Origin: Flavobacterium palustre
GTDB lineage: Bacteria > Bacteroidota > Bacteroidia > Flavobacteriales > Flavobacteriaceae
Reading direction: 5' to 3'
DNA length: 64,000 bases
Assembly: GCF_014639535.1 (NCBI RefSeq)
Contig: NZ_BMGA01000003.1
Span: 124,001 to 188,000, forward strand
Shown piece after piece: positions 8,751 through 16,975 of this stretch (position 1 is the first letter of the stretch; every line of letters starts with the position of its first letter). Below the pieces are notes generated by a model that was not told the DNA's origin, made no database searches, and worked only from the letters and a program-made list of their open reading frames with translations. Position numbers and translations under genes: made by a program.

Positions 8751-10391
8751 TTAGTTATAAGTTCCTACATAAGTCACAATAGACTTAGCCGGAATATCAA
8801 AACCAGAAGCATCAACAGCTGCTCCTTTTTTCAAACTCATTGTTTCAGAAGTAATATAAGGTGTGAATTTATTATCTACTAAAGTACCACCAGCCAGATT
8901 TAATTTGTATGTTTTTGCCGAACCAGAAACATTAACCGCTACAATAATTAGTTTTTTAGCTACTTCATCTTTATATGCTGTTAGCATCACATTAGTAGTG
9001 GCAGCAGCATTATCAAAATTAGGTATTTGAACTCTTTTCATACCCGGCTTTATAAAGAAAGAGAAGTTTCCTAAAGCCCAAAGAATTTTAGTTTCTCTAA
9101 TATTACCATCGTACTTACAATAATTAGCATCACCTGCACCATTTGATAATCCGTCATCAACATGAAGTAAACCATCTTTGTAATCTCCGCGGCTAATAGC
9201 CGTCCACCACTGCCATGAAGTAACTCCTCCAACAGCAATATCAGTGCTTATAATACGGGCAACCCAAAGTGCAGTTCTAATTCCTAAATCTCTGCCAGGA
9301 CCAGCTCCTCCCGGAAGTTCAGATGTTCCCGGATTTTCAAGAATACAATATTCAGATGCCCAAACACTCAGTCCCGGAACTGTAGCTGCTCTGGATGCAA
9401 CAGCTTGTCTTGATGAAACTAATTCTCTCAATGGCCAGGCTTGCCAATAACTATGTCCGGAAATTGTTTTCTTTACATTACTTAATCCGGCTATATTTTT
9501 AGTCGAATTAACCCCAAAGAAATAATCAATCTGATTCGAACGATTTTCTTTTCCGCTCAACGTTTTATACAATGGTTCGAAAGAACCTGCCTCACCTACA
9601 ACAATTTGCGAATTCAATCCTTTTGCCTGTAATTTTGGAGCCAGTGTATTTACAAAACTGTAAATATTAGCATTAGAAGCCGGAGAACCTTCCTGTCCGG
9701 AACCATCCCATTCGTATTGTGGTTCGTTAAACGGACTTAAATAGTCAATTGTTAAGTCATGTTCTGTCTTCAATTTATCAATAGCATTAACCCAAAAATC
9801 AGCTAATTCAGGCATTTTGCCATCTTTCAAATTATAAAAAGTATTAATACTAGCGTGTGCTTTTCCGTTTTGAGTCAAATAAACAGGAGCACTATTGGTA
9901 AAAGCCAATAACTTATCTACACCACGTTGTTTAGCCGCTTTCATAAACCAAACCTGACCCGCTTGTTTATTCATGTTATAACTTACACCATCAGCAGTAA
10001 AACACTCACTGCGTCTCCATTCATCGGTAATACCACTTGCTTCACCTTGTTCAGCACTTCCTGCTCCAAGGTTAAAACGCCATAATGACAAACCAATTCC
10101 TTTAGGATTTCCTTCGTTGTCTAATTCTTTACTGAACAACAAATCAGCCATTTTATTTTTTTTATCAATAGGCCAGTTTTTTCCAATATTATTAGACTGC
10201 CAGGCATCAGAAGCTCCAAAACTTTCCATTGTTTGAAGGTTCATGTCTAAGTTAACGTTTAAATCAGTAATAGCTGAATCCTCAGAACCTGAGCTATCAT
10301 TGTTATCCGACTCACAACTCACTAAAGAAGAGTTGATGAAAAGTAAGCCTACAAATAGCAGACCTACTCTATATTTTCTTAATATATTCAT
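8751..10391 (-). CDS. GH30 family glycosidase lipoprotein (copy 1)
   Basis: This 546-residue GH30 enzyme has a lipoprotein signal (SSLVSC, lipid Cys26) followed by an acidic Ser/Asn/Asp-rich linker (about 27-40), as expected for a surface-displayed enzyme. The barrel starts at QTMESFGASDAW. The predicted acid/base is Glu223 in SPFNEPQYEW and the nucleophile Glu347 in VWASEYCIL. The C-terminal beta domain ends in SIVTYVGTYN. Only one base separates its start from the SusD stop, so it is cotranscribed and probably translationally coupled with SusCD. A likely job is endo-cleavage of the polysaccharide at the cell surface before uptake. Beta-1,6-galactanase is a reasonable guess, not shown. Confidence 0.88.
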   Translation of the reverse strand: MNILRKYRVGLLFVGLLFINSSLVSCESDNNDSSGSEDSAITDLNVNLDMNLQTMESFGASDAWQSNNIGKNWPIDKKNKMADLLFSKELDNEGNPKGIGLSLWRFNLGAGSAEQGEASGITDEWRRSECFTADGVSYNMNKQAGQVWFMKAAKQRGVDKLLAFTNSAPVYLTQNGKAHASINTFYNLKDGKMPELADFWVNAIDKLKTEHDLTIDYLSPFNEPQYEWDGSGQEGSPASNANIYSFVNTLAPKLQAKGLNSQIVVGEAGSFEPLYKTLSGKENRSNQIDYFFGVNSTKNIAGLSNVKKTISGHSYWQAWPLRELVSSRQAVASRAATVPGLSVWASEYCILENPGTSELPGGAGPGRDLGIRTALWVARIISTDIAVGGVTSWQWWTAISRGDYKDGLLHVDDGLSNGAGDANYCKYDGNIRETKILWALGNFSFFIKPGMKRVQIPNFDNAAATTNVMLTAYKDEVAKKLIIVAVNVSGSAKTYKLNLAGGTLVDNKFTPYITSETMSLKKGAAVDASGFDIPAKSIVTYVGTYN

Positions 10392-10392
10392 T

Positions 10393-12000
10393 TTAATAAT
10401 TTGGGTTTTGAGTAATTACACCATCACTTAAGTCTCTTTCTAACTGAGGTATTGGCCAAAGTAAATGCTTAGTAGGATCAAAATTAATTCCTTTGTCCTG
10501 AGATTCTCTTGTATTAGTTGTTTCAAAAGGATCACTCGAATTCAAATTGTACTGCACAAAAGTCCCGTTAGGTCCCATCAAAGTTTCAATTACTTTTTTA
10601 CCTGTTCCCGGATCCTTTTGTCTTCTGATATCAAACAATCTCAATCCTTCAAAGGCTAATTCTAAACGGCGTTCTTTATAGATTTTTCTTAAAAGATTAG
10701 GTCCGGCCATTCCTTCTACTATAGGTAAATCTACACGTTCTCTAATTACATTAATATCGTCCATCGCTCCAGAAGCATCATTCAAATGATAATTAGCTTC
10801 AGCTCTTGTAAGGTACATTTCGGCCAAACGAATTAATGGAATATTCAATGGTAAGTGACCGTCTTTTTTATCTAATGCTCTACGGGTTGCGATAGGAATG
10901 TAATATTTACGACAAATACGTCCTGATTTATTATCATTCAAACTGAATTTATGAGTTGGATTCAAAACTTCGTCTCCATAAGCCGCTTCACCCCATTTAG
11001 TAATAGTACTTCTGCGACGAATTACATCACCTTCTGAAATATAAGCGTTTTCTAAATCACTTGTTGGCATACACCATCCCCATCCGTCAATAACATCTCT
11101 GGTATCTTTACTTGGAAAGTTTTCTTTGTCTTCTCCTCTTGCTCCGGAGAAAGTAGGAAGAGCAGCTCCTAAATTTCTGTCTTGTACTGATGAAGACTGT
11201 GCTTCTAAAATTGACTCAATTCCGTTATGGTTATCTACACTCCAAATATCTAAGAAATTTTCTTCCAATTGGAAAGGTCCTTCTGCAATTACTTTAGTGG
11301 CATATAATTTGGCATCTGACCATTTTTCCTGAAACAAAGACACACGTGCTAATAAAGCATAAGCTGCCCATTTATTGATTCGACCATCTCTTGCTGCAGG
11401 AATATTTTCTAATTTTTCTGCCGATTCTTTTAAGTCAGCTTCTATTTGTGCATATACCTCAGCTGCTGAACTACGAGCTAAAGTCAAATCACCTGTACCA
11501 AGTGATTTAGTGTACAATGGAACACCTCCAAAAAGATTTACCAATTCATAATAACAATAAGCGCGAACAAACAAAGATTCTCCCATATACTGATTTTTTT
11601 GAGCATCAGTAATTGGCGCTACAGCCATTCTTTCTAAACCAATATTAGCTGATTGAATAGTATAATAGTGTGCTGTATAGATACTATTCATAGCTCCCAT
11701 ATTTTCAGGAGTTACCACGTATTGTGCACAAGGTCTGAAAGCACCATTATCCTGTCCTGTATTTCCCATCCAGGCATCATCGGTTGCGGTTTCGTTAATT
11801 AATCTTGGTGCAAGCAAAGTGTACCAATCTTTAGCCAACAATAATCGCTGGGTTAATTCATTGGTATAATTTTCACATTCCTGTGCTGTTTGAAAATAAT
11901 TCTCCAAAGTTTGAGTTCCTCTTGCTTCTTTTTCGATAAAATCGCTACAAGAAACTGCAACAGCAGCAAAAGTTAGTATTGATACTAGTATTTTTTTCAT
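10393..12000 (-). CDS. SusD/RagB family glycan-binding lipoprotein
   Basis: This is the 535-residue surface lid of the SusCD import complex. The signal peptide ends in AVAVSC with lipid Cys18, and the mature start SDFIEKEARGTQTLENYF is typical. Helical TPR-like SusD segments include the family pattern IRLAEMYLTRAEANY (about 385-400) and RLELAFEGLRLFDIRR. It ends DLSDGVITQNPNY, the usual QNPGY-like SusD tail. It follows SusC by 12 bp and precedes GH30 by 1 bp. It should bind oligosaccharide and pass it to SusC. Confidence 0.96.
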   Translation of the reverse strand: MKKILVSILTFAAVAVSCSDFIEKEARGTQTLENYFQTAQECENYTNELTQRLLLAKDWYTLLAPRLINETATDDAWMGNTGQDNGAFRPCAQYVVTPENMGAMNSIYTAHYYTIQSANIGLERMAVAPITDAQKNQYMGESLFVRAYCYYELVNLFGGVPLYTKSLGTGDLTLARSSAAEVYAQIEADLKESAEKLENIPAARDGRINKWAAYALLARVSLFQEKWSDAKLYATKVIAEGPFQLEENFLDIWSVDNHNGIESILEAQSSSVQDRNLGAALPTFSGARGEDKENFPSKDTRDVIDGWGWCMPTSDLENAYISEGDVIRRRSTITKWGEAAYGDEVLNPTHKFSLNDNKSGRICRKYYIPIATRRALDKKDGHLPLNIPLIRLAEMYLTRAEANYHLNDASGAMDDINVIRERVDLPIVEGMAGPNLLRKIYKERRLELAFEGLRLFDIRRQKDPGTGKKVIETLMGPNGTFVQYNLNSSDPFETTNTRESQDKGINFDPTKHLLWPIPQLERDLSDGVITQNPNY

Positions 12001-12012
12001 ATTCGTTTATTA

Positions 12013-15000
12013 TTAAAATGCTACATTAAGCCCCATTAGAATTGTTGGTTGTACCGGATAATTCCAGCCTCCAAAACCTGATCCTAAAACACTTCCGCCT
12101 ACCTCAGGATCTACACCTGTATATTTTGTCCATGTCCATAAATTTTGACCTGACAATGAGATTCTCAGTTTATCCAATCCAAATTTATTGTAAAGAGAAT
12201 ATCCTAACTGAAGGTTTTTCATACGTACAAAAGAACCATCTTCAACATAGAATGAAGAGAATTTTGTAAAATTCTCATTATTATCATCTCTTGATAAACG
12301 AGGGATATAATTAGAAGTTCCCTCTCCATGCCAAGCCTTTTGATCTAATCCACTTACTTTGTTTGTTAAACTGGTACCGTTGTATAAGTCTGAAATATTA
12401 GTATTTACTAAATCATTACCAATACTTGAATAGAAATTAGCCACTAAATCGAAATTTTTGTAAGCAAAATTCAAATTCAAACCAACATTATAATCAGCCC
12501 AAGGAGAACCAATTTTTGTTCGGTCTTTATCATCCAGTTTTCCATCTCCGTTAACATCTTTGAAACGGATATCCCCAAGTTGAGCATATGGTTGTAATTT
12601 AGTTCCGTGATCATCAGTATGTGAATTCAATTGGGTTTGATTTTGAAATAAACCATCTGCTACATAACCGTAAAAATAACCTGGTTCATTACCTTCAACT
12701 GTAATGGTTCTGTTACTTGCTCCATATAATTTTTCTCCTTTTGTAGATAATGATAACATCTCTACATCCACAGTAGTAAAAGTTAAATCTACACCATAAG
12801 AAAAATCGCCTTTAGTATCTTTATATGACAATAATAAATCGATACCGCTGGATTGCATTGAACCTACATTAGTCCAAATGGTAGAATATCCCGGAAAACC
12901 ACTGTATGTAGGGAATTGTTTAAGGAACAACATATCGTTAGTTTTCTTTTGATAATATTCCAATGATCCTGAAATTTTATTTTGGAACAATCCAAAATCA
13001 AGTCCAAAACTAATATCCTCTACTGTTTCCCAACGAATGTCTCTGTTAGCCATCGTTGAAGGATATGAAGTATCTACAACCTGACCATCGATAACATAGT
13101 ATCCCTGACCAATATTAGATTGATAAACCGAAGCAGGTAAATTTTGATTTCCTACTTTACCCCAACCTGCTCTGAAAGTTAAATTATTAAATACCGAATT
13201 AGCATTCGTCATGAAATCTTCATTCGAAATTCTCCAGGAAACAGAAGCAGCAGGGAAATTAGCCCATTTGTTATTAGCCATAAATTTAGAAGAACCATCA
13301 CGTCTAAATGAAGCTGTCAAATAATACTTACTGTCAAAATTATATGAGAAACGCGAAATATATGACAATAAAGAATTAGACCATCTGTTTCCGCCACTGT
13401 TACGGTTTTTGGTTGCTGCATTCAGCTCTCTCATAGAATCAGAGTTGTTAGGAACTCCTTCTCCATAACCCCATACATCATTTCCGTTGTATTCCTCCAT
13501 AGTACTACCTACCATTAAAGAGGTATTGTGTTTCTCAGCAAATGCTCTGGAATAAGTTGCAGTTGTCTGCCATGTCCAGTCAGCGTTAGTAGTAGCTTTT
13601 CTTTCAATACTGTTAATTTCAGCTTTTTCGTGAGCTGCATCAATAACAAAATCAGGTCTAAAGATACTTTGCACTCTATTACCAACTTCAATAGATCCTT
13701 GTGTACGGATTATTAATCCTTTAATAGGTTCGTATTGTAAATAACCGTTTGTATTCAAGTTGTATTGATCTGTATTATCGTCAAATCTTTTTACTGATGC
13801 TACAGGATTCCAAACATACGAAGGAGATCGTGCATAGATACTATACTCATTTTCAGTTCCGTTTAATTGATCTGCAGGTTTGTAGATTGGTGTAATTGGA
13901 TCAATCTTAACAAAATCAGCCCAGTTTCCCGGTGATCCCCAAGTTTCATAACGAGGATTTAAAGTAATTCCTGCCGAAAACTTATCCGTAAATTTAAAAT
14001 CATTAGCAATTCTGGCAGTAACTCTTTCCCATCCTCCAACATCATAAAATGAATCTGAATTGTAATAGTTCAAACTTATTGCATAAGTATTTTTTTCTGA
14101 ACCTCCTGTTACTCCAATAGAAGTATTTGTTACTGATGATGCTCTATTAATTCCTGCTTTCCACCAATCGGTAGTTTTTCCTCTGTATTGTTCCGGATTA
14201 GGTAAATAATCCGAATAACCCGAATTAGTATAGGCATCATTCATGATAGTAGCATAATTTTCAGCATTAGCCATATCATACGGTTTATTCATAATTTGGT
14301 AACCTGTACTCATGTCAACAGTAAACTTAGTTTTACCGGCTTTACCTTTTTTAGTAGTAATCAAAATAACCCCGTTAGATGCACGAGAACCATAAATTGC
14401 ACTTGCCGAAGCGTCTTTAAGTACATCCATCGATTCGATTTCGTTATTACTCAGGAAATTGATGCTGGTTCCCATAGGAATACCATCTACCACATAAAGC
14501 GGATCAGTACTTAAATTTACAGTAGAAATTCCGCGAATCAATACTCTGGGCTGAGCACCCGGACCACCAGCTCCGGTAATTTGTACCCCGGATACTTTTC
14601 CTTGTAATGATTCCGTCACGTTTCCTACTGTCATAGTTTGAAGCTCTTTACCTTTTACGGATGAAATCGAACTGGTAACATCTTTCTTTTTTACAGTAGC
14701 ATACCCTACAACAACCACTTCTTCTAATGACTGATTGTCTTCGAGCAATACAATGTCAAATGATGTTTTTTGATCTACTTTAATTGTTTGTGTAGCAAAA
14801 CCAATAAAAGAAAACTCAATTTGTGCTTCCTTATTTGGAACTACAATGGCAAATTTCCCATCAAAATCAGTAGCAACTGAAGTTTGAGTTCCTTTTACAA
14901 AAACATTCACACCCGGAATAGGAACAGCAGTTTTGTCTTTGACAGTACCTTTTACTGTAATTTGTGCAAAGGCTGCCGAGCTACATAAAATAGCAATAAG

Positions 15001-15024
15001 TAAGCCTATAAATTTATATTTCAT
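12013..15024 (-). CDS. SusC/RagA TonB-dependent outer-membrane transporter
   Basis: This 1003-residue TonB-dependent transporter forms the pore of the SusCD pair. Order: signal peptide (1-20), CarboxypepD_reg-like domain (about 22-95), a TonB-box-like EEVVVVGYAT (101-110), plug (about 115-225, with VLIRGISTVNLSTDPLYVVDG and IYGSRASNGVILITTKKGK), then a 22-strand barrel ending in the usual terminal Phe (GLNVAF). Length is normal for SusC. It lies 43 bp after the SusE/F-like gene and 12 bp before SusD. It is expected to import oligosaccharides using proton-motive force. Confidence 0.97.
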   Translation of the reverse strand: MKYKFIGLLIAILCSSAAFAQITVKGTVKDKTAVPIPGVNVFVKGTQTSVATDFDGKFAIVVPNKEAQIEFSFIGFATQTIKVDQKTSFDIVLLEDNQSLEEVVVVGYATVKKKDVTSSISSVKGKELQTMTVGNVTESLQGKVSGVQITGAGGPGAQPRVLIRGISTVNLSTDPLYVVDGIPMGTSINFLSNNEIESMDVLKDASASAIYGSRASNGVILITTKKGKAGKTKFTVDMSTGYQIMNKPYDMANAENYATIMNDAYTNSGYSDYLPNPEQYRGKTTDWWKAGINRASSVTNTSIGVTGGSEKNTYAISLNYYNSDSFYDVGGWERVTARIANDFKFTDKFSAGITLNPRYETWGSPGNWADFVKIDPITPIYKPADQLNGTENEYSIYARSPSYVWNPVASVKRFDDNTDQYNLNTNGYLQYEPIKGLIIRTQGSIEVGNRVQSIFRPDFVIDAAHEKAEINSIERKATTNADWTWQTTATYSRAFAEKHNTSLMVGSTMEEYNGNDVWGYGEGVPNNSDSMRELNAATKNRNSGGNRWSNSLLSYISRFSYNFDSKYYLTASFRRDGSSKFMANNKWANFPAASVSWRISNEDFMTNANSVFNNLTFRAGWGKVGNQNLPASVYQSNIGQGYYVIDGQVVDTSYPSTMANRDIRWETVEDISFGLDFGLFQNKISGSLEYYQKKTNDMLFLKQFPTYSGFPGYSTIWTNVGSMQSSGIDLLLSYKDTKGDFSYGVDLTFTTVDVEMLSLSTKGEKLYGASNRTITVEGNEPGYFYGYVADGLFQNQTQLNSHTDDHGTKLQPYAQLGDIRFKDVNGDGKLDDKDRTKIGSPWADYNVGLNLNFAYKNFDLVANFYSSIGNDLVNTNISDLYNGTSLTNKVSGLDQKAWHGEGTSNYIPRLSRDDNNENFTKFSSFYVEDGSFVRMKNLQLGYSLYNKFGLDKLRISLSGQNLWTWTKYTGVDPEVGGSVLGSGFGGWNYPVQPTILMGLNVAF

Positions 15025-15067
15025 ATCAAGATAATTTATTAATTAATGTTATATCAGCTATAACAAA

Positions 15068-16465
15068 CTATTTTTTAGTGATAAATGCTCTTTCTAATTC
15101 TGTATCCAAAATCACTTTATAAACACCCGGAGCAGCAGGATATTTAGCATTTCCGTTTGAACCCGGTGACATGGTAGCAATACCATTTTTTATTAATCTC
15201 CAGGATGGACTCCACCATTGACCTGTAAAAGTTCCTTCCATTGTACCTGTAAGTGTATATTCACCTACTAACTGATATGGATTATTAGGATTATTAGCTA
15301 AGTGTAAACTGGTTTGAACCCAGGCATTCCATGTGTCCCAGTTAGCTCCTTGAATTCCTCCACCGGCAATACTTACAAATGGTCTTCTTTGCGTTTCATC
15401 ATCATGCCATAAACCGTTTGCTATATCAGCCCAAACTTTAGATGTTGGAGTATATTTAGTTACTGTATAAACTAATGTACTTGGATTAACTTTTATTTTA
15501 TAGTATCCTTTTGTAGGCAATACAATCGGTGAAGATGTTACGTCATCAACCAAATTTCCTGAACCATTTAAACCAAAGCAATGTGGAGCAAAATCAGATT
15601 CCTGTCCTAAGAAATAAATTTCTTTATTATCTGTATCTGCATAATATTTGAATTCAAAATCCTGCCCTACTTTTTCATGGAAATACATAGGTACACCTAC
15701 CGCATCAGTAGTTAAATTTGTTCCTTTAGGCTGATCACATAAATAGATTGCAGGATATTCATTGGTAGCCACAATATTAATATTTAGTGTTCCCATATTT
15801 GGAATCGCAAATTTATCTTTTGCAGTAATGGTTAACACATATTGTGCGGCTGTTACCGGTAAAGTATAAGCTTTATTAAAGGTGTACGACTGAGGAGATC
15901 CTGTTAACTGAACCATTTCATCGATTCCTAATGCTGCACATTTAACTTCTACATAATCAATTCCTGAATCGTCATTAACAACAAAATTTACCGGTAATTG
16001 ATTGCTGGAAGACAACAAAATTACAGCACCTTCTTTAGGCGTAATCATACTAATTGCCGGAGCACTAAACTCCCCATCCAAACGTAAATCAATCTCCTGA
16101 TCAATTTCATTACCGGAAACATCAGTAATTGTTAATTTAATTTTAAAAGCCTCAGATGTTCCTCTGTCAGCAGGAACTTCAAAAAAATAACTTAGGTCAT
16201 AGGTTGTTAAAAGAGGCTCTGTTGGAAAATTAATTATTTTGTCTAAGCTCAATTCTTCAATTTGAATTCTTACACTCTTAAGTCCTAAATCATCATTCAA
16301 AGTAGCTTTGATTTCAAACTTTCGGTTTGGAGCACCATAAATTTCATTAGTAGATACCACAACCGTTGGATTATCCGAAGAAGGAAAATCGGCTTCATCA
16401 TTTTGACATCCTGTAAAAAGAATGGTAAAAAATGTAAGCAAAAATAAAAACGAGAGTTTTTTCAT
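15068..16465 (-). CDS. SusE/SusF-like surface glycan-binding lipoprotein
   Basis: This 465-residue lipoprotein (ILFTGC, lipid Cys20) starts the SusCD operon. Its N-terminal two-thirds look like consecutive Ig-like domains (repeated patterns such as DDLGLKSVRIQIEE and DDSGIDYVEVKCA). The C-terminal third is Trp/Gly-rich (GLWHDDETQRRPF, GANWDTWNAWV, GQWWSPSWRLI) and ends PGVYKVILDTELERAFITKK, as in SusE/SusF-type proteins whose last domain binds glycan through aromatic residues. A surface glycan-binding protein as the first gene, before SusC, is uncommon; it usually follows SusD. The assignment rests on pattern and context. Confidence 0.75.
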   Translation of the reverse strand: MKKLSFLFLLTFFTILFTGCQNDEADFPSSDNPTVVVSTNEIYGAPNRKFEIKATLNDDLGLKSVRIQIEELSLDKIINFPTEPLLTTYDLSYFFEVPADRGTSEAFKIKLTITDVSGNEIDQEIDLRLDGEFSAPAISMITPKEGAVILLSSSNQLPVNFVVNDDSGIDYVEVKCAALGIDEMVQLTGSPQSYTFNKAYTLPVTAAQYVLTITAKDKFAIPNMGTLNINIVATNEYPAIYLCDQPKGTNLTTDAVGVPMYFHEKVGQDFEFKYYADTDNKEIYFLGQESDFAPHCFGLNGSGNLVDDVTSSPIVLPTKGYYKIKVNPSTLVYTVTKYTPTSKVWADIANGLWHDDETQRRPFVSIAGGGIQGANWDTWNAWVQTSLHLANNPNNPYQLVGEYTLTGTMEGTFTGQWWSPSWRLIKNGIATMSPGSNGNAKYPAAPGVYKVILDTELERAFITKK

Positions 16466-16697
16466 ATCATTGATTTTAATTTTAGTTGTTGCTTATGTAA
16501 TTCTCTAAACAACTTTTGATTTTAATAGTAGTTCTAATTTTTATAGCAATTCATCATTTTATTGAGTTCCTATACTTTTCATAAGCTTTAATTTTAGTTA
16601 GTTTGGTTAATAAATTGGTGTGTAATCATTTTTGCTTTATTTATGATAATTTAACTTAAAATAAATTTCAAGTCAGAAATAATAAACTAGCATCCTA

Positions 16698-16761
16698 GCA
16701 AAGAAATGGTGAAATAGCATTAAGCATAGGGGGGATTTTCGAAAAAAATGAAGGGTATATT
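16698..16761 (-). promoter_or_regulatory. Conserved PUL promoter/operator block, copy 1
   Basis: This is the partner of 1381-1443, with 40 identities in 54 ungapped positions. On the transcribed strand it contains two TCATT-like half sites about 42 bp apart (TCATTTTTTTC and CCATTTCTTTGC; in copy 2 TCATTATTTGC and TCATTTCTTTGC), a C-run and a near-consensus -7 element TTTCTTTG. AraC-type HTCS regulators often bind direct repeats upstream of the promoter, so this is the best candidate operator. Confidence 0.62.
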
Positions 16762-16869
16762 GGAAAACAATAAGGACAAAACATTCAAAAAAGACAATTC
16801 AACAAAAAAATCTGACTTTATTTGATTTCTAGATAAATTATACATTATATAATTCACATATCAACAAAA

Positions 16870-16902
16870 AATCCTAACCTTATTATTAATAAGATTAGGA
16901 TT
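16870..16902 (-). terminator. HTCS terminator, possibly bidirectional
   Basis: A 16-bp stem with one mismatch (AATCCTAACCTTATTA against TAATAAGATTAGGATT) has T-runs on both sides. It lies about 75 bp past the HTCS stop and separates the regulator from the SusE/F operon promoter. Confidence 0.7.
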
Positions 16903-16975
16903 ATGTTTTTTTATCGCTCTTTTTTAAATTTTAAAAAAGTAAAAACTGAAAATTAATTTTTAGACAAAAGAATAA

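Larger units (their letters stand above)
16466..16975. other. 510-bp intergenic region between HTCS and the SusE/F-SusC-SusD operon
   Basis: No convincing gene is present. It holds the conserved promoter block at 16698-16761, a leader of roughly 230 bases before the SusE/F start, and the HTCS terminator hairpin at 16870-16902. The long AT-rich leader (16466-16690) shows no riboswitch pattern that I recognise. Confidence 0.7.
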
